Part shown: positions 1 to 7,297 of the stretch, piece after piece
Layout: each line of letters starts with the position of its first letter
How positions within the stretch are numbered: position 1 is the stretch's first letter
Assembly (NCBI GenBank): GCA_050250795.1
Contig: JBFWNZ010000182.1
Coordinates: 1-7,339 of the forward strand
DNA from: JBFWNZ01 sp050250795
GTDB lineage: Bacteria; Pseudomonadota; Alphaproteobacteria; UBA8366
Direction of reading: 5' to 3'
DNA: 7,339 bases
Position numbers and translations under genes: made by a program
Notes under the pieces: model-generated
Seen by the model: the letters and a program-made list of their open reading frames with translations, nothing else
Told to the model about the DNA's origin: nothing
Database searches by the model: none

Positions 1-29
1 TAACCTGGAAACGCCCCGAACGACGCTGG
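1..29. other. Short sequence downstream of the operon's last visible gene; nothing recognisable
   Basis: These 29 bases follow the TGA of the hybrid kinase at 32-30. I see no U-tract terminator, no start codon with a ribosome binding site, and no continuing coding frame I can support. Whether the operon continues to the left is therefore undecided. Confidence 0.5.
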
Positions 30-2465
30 TCAGCGCCGTCCATTGATCGACAGGACCGGCGCCTCGATCATCTGACGCATCTTCGCGCCCAACGCCTCGA
101 CGGTGAACGGCTTCATGATGAGGTCGGTGCCGGCGTTGGTAATCGCCGCGCGATTGGCCGCGTGATCGGCATAAGCCGTCATGAACAGCACCTTCAAGCC
201 CGCTCGCGATTTGCGGGCCGCGGCCGCAATCTCCGTGCCGCTCATTCCCGGCAACCCCATGTCGCTGACCACGAGATCGATCCTCTCGACGGACTCCAGG
301 ATCGACAGCGCATCCTCGCCGTTCTGGGCCACCAGGGCCCGGTAGCCGAGATCGGTCAGCGCCTCGACGACCATCATCCGGACCTGCGCATCGTCCTCGA
401 TCACCAGAACCGTCTCGCCCGCCCCGTGCAGTTCGCCGTCACGTTCCGGCATCGCGGCCTCGGGTTCGCATGCGGCTGCGGCCGGCAGCAGCAACTCGAC
501 CTTCGTGCCGTTGCCGGGCTCGCTTTCGATCCGGATATGGCCTCCGCACTGGTTGATGAAGCCATGCACCATCGACAAGCCGAGGCCAGTGCCCTCGCCC
601 CTCTGCTTGGTGGTGAAGAACGGCTCGAAAACCTTCGACAGTACGTCCGGCGTCATGCCGAGGCCGGTATCCCGAACCGAAATGCTCACGAACGCGCCTC
701 CGGCCCCACCGCCCCGCAGCAGCGGGTCCCCGGGTCCGACCTGAAGCATCGAACTCGCGATGCATAACCGACCGCCCTCGGACATGGCATCGCGGGCGTT
801 GATCGCCAAGTTCAGGATCGCATTCTCCAGCTGATTGGCATCGGTCGACGCAAAACCCGGTGCTGCGTCCAGATGCATCTCGACGGCGATGTTCTCGCCC
901 ATCGTCCGTTCCAGCAGGATGCCCATGGACTCGACGACCGCGTTCACATCGACCGCGCGGATGTCGAGCGACTGGCGGCGGCCGAAGGCAAGCAGCCGGG
1001 AGGTCAGCGACGCCGCCCGGTCGGCCGAGGTCAACGCCGCATCGATATACTTTCCGGCCTCGCCGAAGCGGCCGGCCGCGATCCGCCGCTCCAGCAGGTT
1101 CAAGGCCCCGATGATGCCGGCCAGCATGTTGTTGAAATCATGTGCGATACCGCCGGTCAGACGGCCGATGGATTCCATCTTCTGGGCCTGAAACAAGGCC
1201 GCACGCGTCTCCTCAAGCTCGCGAGCCGCATTCATCCGCTCGGTGATGTCGCGGGTGATCTTCGCATAACCGGCGATCTCGCCATCCGCATCGTGGATCG
1301 CATCGACGACAACATTGGCCCAGAACCGGCTGCCGTCCTTGCGGACCCGCCATCCTTCCTTCTCGTACTTGCCCGCATCGCGCGCCGTGGCCAGCGCGCG
1401 CTCCGGCGCACCGGCGGCACGCTCCCCGGGACAATAGAATACGGAAAAGTGCCGCCCGATGATTTCGTCCGCCGTATAGCCCTTGATCCGCTCCGCACCG
1501 GCATTCCATGTCGTGACATATCCCTGCGGATCGAGCATGCAGATGGCATAGTCGACGACGCTCTGAACCAGAATCCGCGCATGTTCCGCGGCGGCATGGG
1601 CGGCGGTCCGCTCCGCGTCCAGACGACGTTCCTCCGCCTCCATCAGCCGGCGGCGCAGCAAGGCACGCAATCGAATCCGCAGCACATCCGCATCGGCGGT
1701 GCCGCCGACAACGTCGTCCGCGCCGGCATCGAAGGCCGCCTCCACCTCGCCGCCGCTGCCGGAATGGCCGCCGACGCCGACCAGCAGAAACGGGGTCATC
1801 CCGGCCGCGTCCGGCGTACGGCGGCCTCGAAGCCATTCGAGACGCTGTATCGCTTCGATCCCGTCGAATGCCGCATCCACGAGATTGACCACCACGCAAT
1901 CGGCCGCACCGTCGATGGCGAGTTCGCGCACCGCGTCGTCCGGTGCCGTCACCGCATGCGACATGAAGCCTTCCTGCCCCAGAACCCGGCTGAAATGCAT
2001 GCCGAATGTGGGGCTGCTGTCGAGCAGCAGGACACGCGGCTGGCGAAATTGCGTACCCTCCGACATCGCGGCCCCGCGGTTGCCGCGCAGCAAGGTCGCC
2101 GCCCGCAACATCAGCTCGCGATAATCGCGCGTTTTCGGCACATAGGCGTCGGCGCCGCTTTCGAGACCCGCCTGCTCGCCGCCGCTTTCACGCGCGCCGG
2201 TCATCAGCAGCACCGGTACGGCGCGCGTGCGGCTGTTCAGCCGAAGCTGGCGCGTAAACTCGCGGCCGTCCATCTGCGGCAGGTGCAGATCCGCGACGAT
2301 CAGATCCGGGATGCGGAGGTTCAGCAGGTCCATGGCCGCTTCCGCGCTGGCCGTGCGCTCGACCTCGTAGCCTTTTTCGACAAACAGATTGCCGATCTGC
2401 AACGCCTGCACGTCGGAGTCCTCGACGAGCAGGATATGGGGCGACGGAGACCGGGCCCGGTTCAT
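30..2465 (-). CDS. Hybrid histidine kinase, REC-REC-PAS-HisKA-HATPase-REC (CheS3-like)
   Basis: This 811-residue soluble hybrid kinase has no membrane segment and is probably the output of the chemosensory pathway. Domains: REC1 (about 9-128) with E15/D16, phosphoacceptor D59, T89 and K111; REC2 (about 143-272), degenerate, with Asn194 in place of the phosphoacceptor Asp and Gly at the Thr and Lys positions (230, 255); a short coiled coil (about 274-297); PAS (about 297-410) ending in the usual DITER; HisKA with H442 in GGIAHDFNN; HATPase (about 535-662) with N552/N556, D599TGLG, FEPFFTTK (613-620) and GTGLGL (625-630); and REC3 (about 684-802) with D691/D692, D735, T763 and K785. REC1 is the likely acceptor from CheA, and REC3 the likely acceptor from H442. 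The order resembles CheS3 of the Rhodospirillum centenum Che3 pathway, as recalled. The next protein in the relay is not in the window. It could instead act as an independent PAS sensor kinase that happens to share the operon. Confidence 0.93.
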   Translation of the reverse strand: MNRARSPSPHILLVEDSDVQALQIGNLFVEKGYEVERTASAEAAMDLLNLRIPDLIVADLHLPQMDGREFTRQLRLNSRTRAVPVLLMTGARESGGEQAGLESGADAYVPKTRDYRELMLRAATLLRGNRGAAMSEGTQFRQPRVLLLDSSPTFGMHFSRVLGQEGFMSHAVTAPDDAVRELAIDGAADCVVVNLVDAAFDGIEAIQRLEWLRGRRTPDAAGMTPFLLVGVGGHSGSGGEVEAAFDAGADDVVGGTADADVLRIRLRALLRRRLMEAEERRLDAERTAAHAAAEHARILVQSVVDYAICMLDPQGYVTTWNAGAERIKGYTADEIIGRHFSVFYCPGERAAGAPERALATARDAGKYEKEGWRVRKDGSRFWANVVVDAIHDADGEIAGYAKITRDITERMNAARELEETRAALFQAQKMESIGRLTGGIAHDFNNMLAGIIGALNLLERRIAAGRFGEAGKYIDAALTSADRAASLTSRLLAFGRRQSLDIRAVDVNAVVESMGILLERTMGENIAVEMHLDAAPGFASTDANQLENAILNLAINARDAMSEGGRLCIASSMLQVGPGDPLLRGGGAGGAFVSISVRDTGLGMTPDVLSKVFEPFFTTKQRGEGTGLGLSMVHGFINQCGGHIRIESEPGNGTKVELLLPAAAACEPEAAMPERDGELHGAGETVLVIEDDAQVRMMVVEALTDLGYRALVAQNGEDALSILESVERIDLVVSDMGLPGMSGTEIAAAARKSRAGLKVLFMTAYADHAANRAAITNAGTDLIMKPFTVEALGAKMRQMIEAPVLSINGRR

Positions 2466-3517
2466 GACTCGGCCTCCGCGACGGCGCCGATCAGCTTTGC
2501 CGCAATGGCGTCGAGCGGCACCGATTCGCACGCAGCCCCCAGCCGGACGGCGGCGGCGGGCATCCCATAGACGACGCAGCTGCTCTCATCCTCCGCAAGA
2601 GTAAGACCGCCGGCCTGGCGCATCTCCAGCAGACCGCGCGCACCGTCCTCGCCCATGCCGGTCAGCAGCACGCCCATGCCCTTCGGGCCCAGCACGGACG
2701 CCAAGGAGCGGAAGAGCACCGTGGCCGAGGGCCGCTGGTTGCCGAGCGGAGGCTCGTTGCCGATCCGCAGCAACCCCGCGCTGGACAGAGTCAGATGCCG
2801 GTCCCCCGGCGCGACATAGACGCAGCCGCGCACCGGCCGCTCGCCCTCAGCCGCGATGCGGACATCCAGCGCCGTCTGTCCGTCCAGCCACTCGGCGAAG
2901 CCCGCCATGAAGGCACCGCCCATGTGCTGGACGACCAATAACGGCACGGGAAACGTCGCCGGCAGCGCGCCCAGCAGGCTCGCCAACGCCGGCGGTCCGC
3001 CGGTCGAGGCGGCGAGCGCGATCATGCTCGGCCGTGCCGTCCCCACCACCGGCGCGATCCCGACGCGACGCTGAGCGGATCCCCGCTGCCGGATGACCGG
3101 CACTTCGCTCATGATGGCAAGCTGGGTTGCGATGGTGTCCGCGACCTCCTCATAGGCCGCCGCACTCGGATCGACCGGCTTTTCCACCACCGTCAGCGCG
3201 CCAGCCTTCAAGGCATTCAAGGCGATCCCGAGCTGGCTGTCATGGACGCTGCCGGCGATCACGACGATCGGCGTCGGGTGTTCCGCCATGATCCGGCGCG
3301 TGGCTTCGAGCCCGTCCATCCCAGGCAGGCGAATATCCATGGACACCACGTCCGGACGGATGCTCGGAATCGAGTCCAAGGCTTCTTCGGCATTCGCGCA
3401 GACCGCGACGAGCTTGAGCCGCGGATCGCGTTCGACGATGTAGCAAAGAAGGGTTCGGACCGTCGGCGAATCCTCGACGATCATGACCCGGACCGGCGGT
3501 TTGGCCACACCCGTCAC
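2462..3517 (-). CDS. cheB: CheB: receptor-modifying methylesterase/deamidase response regulator
   Basis: This cytosolic enzyme removes methyl groups from (and may deamidate) glutamyl/glutaminyl residues of the chemoreceptor, giving adaptation. It is activated when CheA phosphorylates its receiver. It has 351 residues, the usual CheB length, and starts at GTG. The N-terminal receiver is about residues 9-125, with E15/D16, phosphoacceptor D61 in SMDIRLPGMDG, and K113. The usual Ser/Thr appears to be Ala88 (PIVVIAG). A linker (about 126-162) leads to the methylesterase domain (about 163-348). The catalytic triad is visible: S171 in AASTGGP, H198 in VVQHM and D291 in GMGEDGA. APGDRHL (236-242) is also typical. 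Its start overlaps the cheA stop by 4 nt and its stop overlaps the next start by 4 nt, so dosage is probably coupled. A CheR partner is expected but not present here. GTG at codon 4 is an alternative start. Confidence 0.96.
   Translation of the reverse strand: MTGVAKPPVRVMIVEDSPTVRTLLCYIVERDPRLKLVAVCANAEEALDSIPSIRPDVVSMDIRLPGMDGLEATRRIMAEHPTPIVVIAGSVHDSQLGIALNALKAGALTVVEKPVDPSAAAYEEVADTIATQLAIMSEVPVIRQRGSAQRRVGIAPVVGTARPSMIALAASTGGPPALASLLGALPATFPVPLLVVQHMGGAFMAGFAEWLDGQTALDVRIAAEGERPVRGCVYVAPGDRHLTLSSAGLLRIGNEPPLGNQRPSATVLFRSLASVLGPKGMGVLLTGMGEDGARGLLEMRQAGGLTLAEDESSCVVYGMPAAAVRLGAACESVPLDAIAAKLIGAVAEAES
2473..2477 (-). promoter_or_regulatory. Ribosome binding site deciding the hybrid-kinase start
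   Basis: The minus strand reads GGAGG, 7 nt before the ATG at 2465, inside the last codons of cheB. This is the strongest Shine-Dalgarno match in the window. It favours the ATG at 2465, which overlaps the cheB stop as ATGA, over a start at 2531 that would add 22 Arg-rich residues unlike any receiver N-terminus. Confidence 0.75.
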
Positions 3518-5601
3518 AAGAGCTGTCCTATCGTGCTGAGCAGCTCGCGTTGATCGAAGCGTTGCTTCACCAGATAGGCATCGGCCCCCAGTTCCAATCC
3601 CCGCCGAACGTCGTCGGGATCGGCCCGCGATGTCATCAGGACAACCGGAACGGTCGACAGATGCGCGTCGCTCTTCAGCGCCTGCAACAACTGAAATCCA
3701 TCCATCCGCGGCATTTCGACATCCGCCACGATCAAATCCACAGGCGCAGCGCCCGAGCGCAGGCGAGTCAATGCATCCAGACCGTCCACGCTCAGCAGCA
3801 CGCGATAGCCCTGCGCTTCGAGGATGCTCTTTTCGAGGGTGCGGGTGGTAATGGAATCGTCGACAACGAGTATTGTCGGGATCGCACGCGACGCGTTCAT
3901 CGCGACGGACTCCGACCCTGCGGCATCCACCACCTCGCCACGCTCATAGCGGTTCAGCACCGCTTCCGGCCCCAGAACGATCGCCACCTCTCCCCCTTCC
4001 ACCTGCGCAGCGCCAAGGACAAGGTCGGACACCTGTCCGCCAATCCCGACCTCCGACAGCGTCGTCGTCCGCACATCATCGACCCGATCCACCGCAACGC
4101 CGAGCCGGCGTTCCCCATCGCGGAGAAGGATCAGGTTGACCATTCCGGCCTCAGCGGGCATGGGCGCAGGCCGGCCGAGAACGGTCGATAGAACAACGAC
4201 CGGAACGGGAATTGAGTTCCCTTCGGCATCGATGCGGCAGACCGGCCGCCCATCGACGACCTCCAGGGACTCGAGCGCGATCCGCAATATGCGGTCGACG
4301 CCCCGCGTCGGCATGCCATAGAGGGCTTCGCCCGCGACGGCCAGCAGGATCGGCTGCCGCGCCACGCTGAGCGGAACGGCAATCTCGACGGTCGTCCCGG
4401 CCGGGAAGCGCCGAAGCATGCGGGCGCTGCCTCCGGCAGCCTTTGCAGCCTCCGCCACCACGGACAAGCCGACCCCCCGACCGGCGATCACGTCGATGCC
4501 GTCGGCTGTCGAGAAGCCCGGCTCGAAGACCAGCGCAAGCAGCTGATCGGGCGCCGGCGCCGCACGCAGTGCGGGAGAGAGCAGCCCCCGCCGACGGGCG
4601 GTCTCGGCGATCCGGTCGAGATCGGGCCCCGCCCCGTCATCGTACACCGACAGACACAACATGCCGCCGCGCAGAACTATCCGCAGCCCGATGGCCCCAC
4701 GGGGCGGCTTGCCCTTGCGCGTGCGCACCGCCGCCGGCTCGATGCCATGCGCCAGGGCGTTCCGGAACAGATGGATGACCGGATCGCGCAACCCCTGCAG
4801 CAATCCGCGATCCGCTTCGACGGTGAGGCCATCGACCTCGACATCGACGTCGCGCTCCATCTCCTCGGCAAGATCGCGGACCATGCGGCCAAGGCCGGAA
4901 AACACGTCCGCGGCCGGAACCAGCGCGATGCGTTCGATCTCCTCGCGCACGCGGCCCGCCGCCTGGGCAATGCCCCAGGCCGCCGCCGCCTGTTGCCGCG
5001 AGGCCGCCCCGAGCGCCCGCAACAACGCCCGGCTGTCCGGCTCAAGCGCCGATAGCCGCTCCGCCAGAGCGGGCGCGAGCCGCGCGGACATGCGGCCGGC
5101 CTCCTCAAGCCTGCGCGTCAGGGCCCGCGCCTGACGGTGAATATCCTGCAAGGCCTCGGCGAGGCCCTCGACCGCACCCAGATCGCCCGACAAGGCATGC
5201 ATGGAGGACGACAGCCGGGCCATCTGCGCGGCATCCACGCGCAAATATTCCGCGAGTTCCGTCCCGATCTCCGCAGCCGGCATCTCCTGGCGCTGCGCGG
5301 CGACCAGCCCCTCGATCGCGTCGAGTTCCCGCTCGACCTTGGCGAGATCGCGCGTACTCGGACGGCCATCGCCGGTCAGAAAACGCTCGAAGAAGGTCTC
5401 CAGAGCGTGCGATGCGTCCTCGACGTCGGTCAGGCCAACCGCGCGCGCCGCCCCCTTCAGGCTGTGAACCCGACGAAATGCCTGCCGCACATCCAGGCGC
5501 ATGCCGTTGCGGGCTGCAGCCAACTGTTCGCGGATCGCGTCCAGATGCTCGCGATGCTCCACCTCGAAGGCGGCAAGCAGCTGCTTGAGAATGTCCGCCA
5601 C
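3514..5601 (-). CDS. cheA: CheA-type chemosensory histidine kinase with C-terminal receiver domain
   Basis: This cytosolic kinase (695 residues from GTG 5601; 706 if TTG 5634 is used) autophosphorylates under receptor/CheW control. Domains in order: Hpt (about 1-105) with phosphoacceptor H46 in HSLKGAARAVG; a helical, Ala/Arg-rich dimerisation region (about 126-235); HATPase (about 240-410) with N281 in the N-box, D321-D322-G323 in G1, FEPGFST (359-365) and GRGVGL (374-379); a CheW-like regulatory domain (about 412-548); and a receiver (about 574-695) with D581/D582, phosphoacceptor D627, T657 and K679. No separate P2 CheY/CheB-binding domain is evident, and there is only one Hpt. The attached receiver is typical of Wsp/ACF-type and type IV pilus CheAs and may act as phosphate sink or output. 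The N-box reads NALAHGIE, with Ala284 where enteric CheA has Asp. It ends in a GTGA overlap with cheB. Confidence 0.95.
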   Translation of the reverse strand: MADILKQLLAAFEVEHREHLDAIREQLAAARNGMRLDVRQAFRRVHSLKGAARAVGLTDVEDASHALETFFERFLTGDGRPSTRDLAKVERELDAIEGLVAAQRQEMPAAEIGTELAEYLRVDAAQMARLSSSMHALSGDLGAVEGLAEALQDIHRQARALTRRLEEAGRMSARLAPALAERLSALEPDSRALLRALGAASRQQAAAAWGIAQAAGRVREEIERIALVPAADVFSGLGRMVRDLAEEMERDVDVEVDGLTVEADRGLLQGLRDPVIHLFRNALAHGIEPAAVRTRKGKPPRGAIGLRIVLRGGMLCLSVYDDGAGPDLDRIAETARRRGLLSPALRAAPAPDQLLALVFEPGFSTADGIDVIAGRGVGLSVVAEAAKAAGGSARMLRRFPAGTTVEIAVPLSVARQPILLAVAGEALYGMPTRGVDRILRIALESLEVVDGRPVCRIDAEGNSIPVPVVVLSTVLGRPAPMPAEAGMVNLILLRDGERRLGVAVDRVDDVRTTTLSEVGIGGQVSDLVLGAAQVEGGEVAIVLGPEAVLNRYERGEVVDAAGSESVAMNASRAIPTILVVDDSITTRTLEKSILEAQGYRVLLSVDGLDALTRLRSGAAPVDLIVADVEMPRMDGFQLLQALKSDAHLSTVPVVLMTSRADPDDVRRGLELGADAYLVKQRFDQRELLSTIGQLL
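3526..3529 (-). promoter_or_regulatory. Weak ribosome binding site of cheB
   Basis: The minus strand reads AGGA, inside the last codons of cheA and 8 nt before the GTG at 3517. The match is only four bases. Reinitiation from the overlapping cheA stop (GTGA) probably contributes to cheB translation. Confidence 0.45.
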
Positions 5602-5609
5602 GGACCGAT

Positions 5610-5613
5610 CCTC
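5610..5613 (-). promoter_or_regulatory. Ribosome binding site deciding the cheA start
   Basis: The minus strand reads GAGG, overlapping the TGA stop of the receptor gene, 8 nt before a GTG at 5601. The longer alternative, a TTG at 5634 inside the receptor gene, has no purine-rich stretch at the right distance. The GTG at 5601 is therefore preferred. Overlap of this site with the preceding stop suggests translational coupling. Confidence 0.6.
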
Positions 5614-7282
5614 AGACGCGATATCGCTCGGCAAGCACCAGAAGCTGCTGCGCCAATCCGGCCAGATTGCCCGCAGCCTCGTCGAGCTGGCGCGTACCCG
5701 CCGCCGTCTGCTGGCTCGCCTGGCGGATATTCTGCAACGCGCCCATCACCTGCTCGATTCCCAACTGCTGCTGATTGGTCGAGGCCACGATCTGCTGAAA
5801 GGTCTGCACGCTTTCCTGGATGCGCGCCGTGATCTCCCCGATCGTGCGCTGGGTCGTCCCGGTCCGGTCCTTTCCCGCCGCCACCCGCTTCATGGCTTCC
5901 TCGGCCAGCATGACCGACGCGTTGATGCCGCGCTGCACGTCGCTCAGGATGGAGCGTACCTGGTTCGTGGCATCCTTCGCCTGATCGGCCAGCAACTTCA
6001 TCTCCGCGGCCACAACCGCGAAGCTGCGCCCGTTCTCGCCCGCCGCCGCTGCCTCGATGGCCGCGTTCAACGCCAGAAGATGCGACCGTTCCGAGATGTC
6101 GTTGACGGTGGCGATGATCTCGCCGATGGCCTGGGTCTTTTCGCTCAGCGCGACGATATTCTGCGCGACGGCATCCGCCTGCTCATGGATGGCATCCATG
6201 ACCCGGGCCGTCTCGTCCACCGCCCGCAACCCTTCCGAGGAAGTGTTCGCCGTTGCCTGGGCCGAGGCGATCACCTCTTGCGCGCGCTTCGTGACCTGGG
6301 CGCCGGCATGGGTGATCTCGTCCACGGTGGCCGCCGTTTCCTGGACCGCGGCAAGCTGCTCCTCGACGCTGGCGGCCTGCTCCTGGGTCGAGGCGCGGAT
6401 CTCCGCCGCCGCCGCGTTCAGGTTCGCCGTCGCCTCACGGCTCTGCCGCGCCAGCAGCGTGAGACCGTCGACCATACGATTGAGGTTCACCCCCAGGCGC
6501 CCCACCTCGTCAGGCCCCGTGGCCGCTGCCTGACCGCCCAGGTCGCCATGGCCGACGCGCTCGACGAAATCCATGAAGGCCTGGAGCGGACGCACGATTG
6601 AATTGCGCAACAGGACCGTGATGACGATTCCCGCCGCCACCGCGAGAACGAGCACGAACAGGGTCGACAGCCGGCTTTGCTCATAGACGGCATCGACACC
6701 CTGCTGGCCGGCCGCCACGACCTCGTCGATCACGGCGCGCGACTGGTCCATCAGCCGCGCGAACTCGGCGCGATGCCCGGAAAGGGACGCCTCCTGCGCG
6801 AGGGCGGCGTCGAGATTGCCCTGCGCCATGGCCTCGAACTGGCGCTGGGACGCGGTATAAAGGCCGCGCAACTCGGTCGATGCCTGGTTGAGCAACTCGC
6901 CGATCCGGGCCCAGGACCGTGCCCGCTCGGGCGAGGTCGCAAGCGTGCGGTACTCCTCGGCCAGCGCAATGGCACGGGCCAGCGCCGCCGCCGTCTGTTC
7001 CGACTGGCGGCGCCAGCGGGTCACAATCTCCGCGACATCCGCGTCCGCACGCCCCAGGCGCACTGCCATCGCCGCGCGCATGCCGTCCTCACGGATGCTG
7101 CGCGTCTCGGCCTGCGCATCGGCGACGATGAACAGGTTGCGGATCATGGCGAGGTCGCGTGCCACGATGGTTTCCGTCGCGCTCCGCACCTCGCCGACCT
7201 GGATGAGGCTGTACACGCCCAGCACGACGATCAGCACGATGACGGCGCCGAAGCTGAGGACCAATCTGTTTGCGATCGTCAC
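5612..7282 (-). CDS. Transmembrane methyl-accepting chemotaxis protein (chemoreceptor)
   Basis: This 556-residue inner-membrane receptor is predicted to sense a periplasmic signal and control CheA through CheW. It starts at GTG. TM1 is about residues 7-29. Residues 30-203 are an all-helical, Ala/Arg/Glu-rich periplasmic region, probably a four-helix-bundle ligand domain (4HB_MCP type). TM2 is about 205-225, and a HAMP domain follows (about 226-280, with RPL at 231-233 and the DEVGRL segment at 258-263). A long coiled-coil signalling domain runs to the end, with the hairpin tip around LLALNAAIEAA (402-412) and FAVVAAE (421-427). Glu/Gln pairs such as E307-E308 are candidate methylation sites, which fits the CheB in the same operon. 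The C-terminus, ERYRV, is complete and has no NWETF-like CheR-docking pentapeptide. Two tip positions are unusual: E398 where Tsr has F373, and A413 where most receptors have Arg (Tsr R388). The ligand cannot be inferred. Confidence 0.95.
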   Translation of the reverse strand: MTIANRLVLSFGAVIVLIVVLGVYSLIQVGEVRSATETIVARDLAMIRNLFIVADAQAETRSIREDGMRAAMAVRLGRADADVAEIVTRWRRQSEQTAAALARAIALAEEYRTLATSPERARSWARIGELLNQASTELRGLYTASQRQFEAMAQGNLDAALAQEASLSGHRAEFARLMDQSRAVIDEVVAAGQQGVDAVYEQSRLSTLFVLVLAVAAGIVITVLLRNSIVRPLQAFMDFVERVGHGDLGGQAAATGPDEVGRLGVNLNRMVDGLTLLARQSREATANLNAAAAEIRASTQEQAASVEEQLAAVQETAATVDEITHAGAQVTKRAQEVIASAQATANTSSEGLRAVDETARVMDAIHEQADAVAQNIVALSEKTQAIGEIIATVNDISERSHLLALNAAIEAAAAGENGRSFAVVAAEMKLLADQAKDATNQVRSILSDVQRGINASVMLAEEAMKRVAAGKDRTGTTQRTIGEITARIQESVQTFQQIVASTNQQQLGIEQVMGALQNIRQASQQTAAGTRQLDEAAGNLAGLAQQLLVLAERYRV

Positions 7283-7291
7283 GTGTTTCGG

Positions 7292-7295
7292 CTCC
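7292..7295 (-). promoter_or_regulatory. Ribosome binding site of the chemoreceptor gene
   Basis: The minus strand reads GGAG, 9 nt before the GTG at 7282. It lies just after the TAA of the upstream fragment. An in-frame TAA (7300-7298) lies six codons before the GTG, so the protein cannot start further upstream at a usual start codon. This supports the GTG as the start. Confidence 0.6.
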
Positions 7296-7297
7296 AG

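Noticed and set aside
24..35. Inverted repeat CGCTG-GT-CAGCG across the hybrid-kinase stop codon, considered as a terminator
   Set aside because: The arms are 5 bp with a 2-nt gap, too tight for a hairpin loop, and there is no T-run after it on the minus strand. It is probably chance.
697..744. Gly-rich insert (GGGAGG) in the hybrid kinase ATPase domain, between the N and G1 boxes, considered as a novelty
   Set aside because: Variable loops at this point are common in GGIAHDFNN-type kinases of alphaproteobacteria; the flanking motifs are intact.
2466..2531. Upstream extension of the hybrid kinase by 22 codons
   Set aside because: The extension is an Arg-rich stretch read out of frame through cheB, whereas the ATG at 2465 has a strong GGAGG and a receiver-like N-terminus directly after it.
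873..2570. A 565-codon open frame on the plus strand, antisense to most of the hybrid kinase
   Set aside because: Its translation is rich in Arg, His, Gln, Asp and Ala without any recognisable domain. It lies opposite a gene with unmistakable kinase motifs and is the long antisense shadow expected in GC-rich coding DNA. I see no ribosome binding site or context for it.
5602..5634. TTG at 5634 as the cheA start, giving a 23-nt overlap with the receptor gene
   Set aside because: It has no Shine-Dalgarno sequence and adds 11 residues not needed for the Hpt domain; GTG at 5601 has GAGG at 8 nt. It is not fully excluded.
5501..6601. A 366-codon plus-strand open frame opposite the chemoreceptor gene
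   Set aside because: It is low-complexity in Arg, Leu, His and Asp, mirrors the MCP codons and has no domain; it is a shadow frame.
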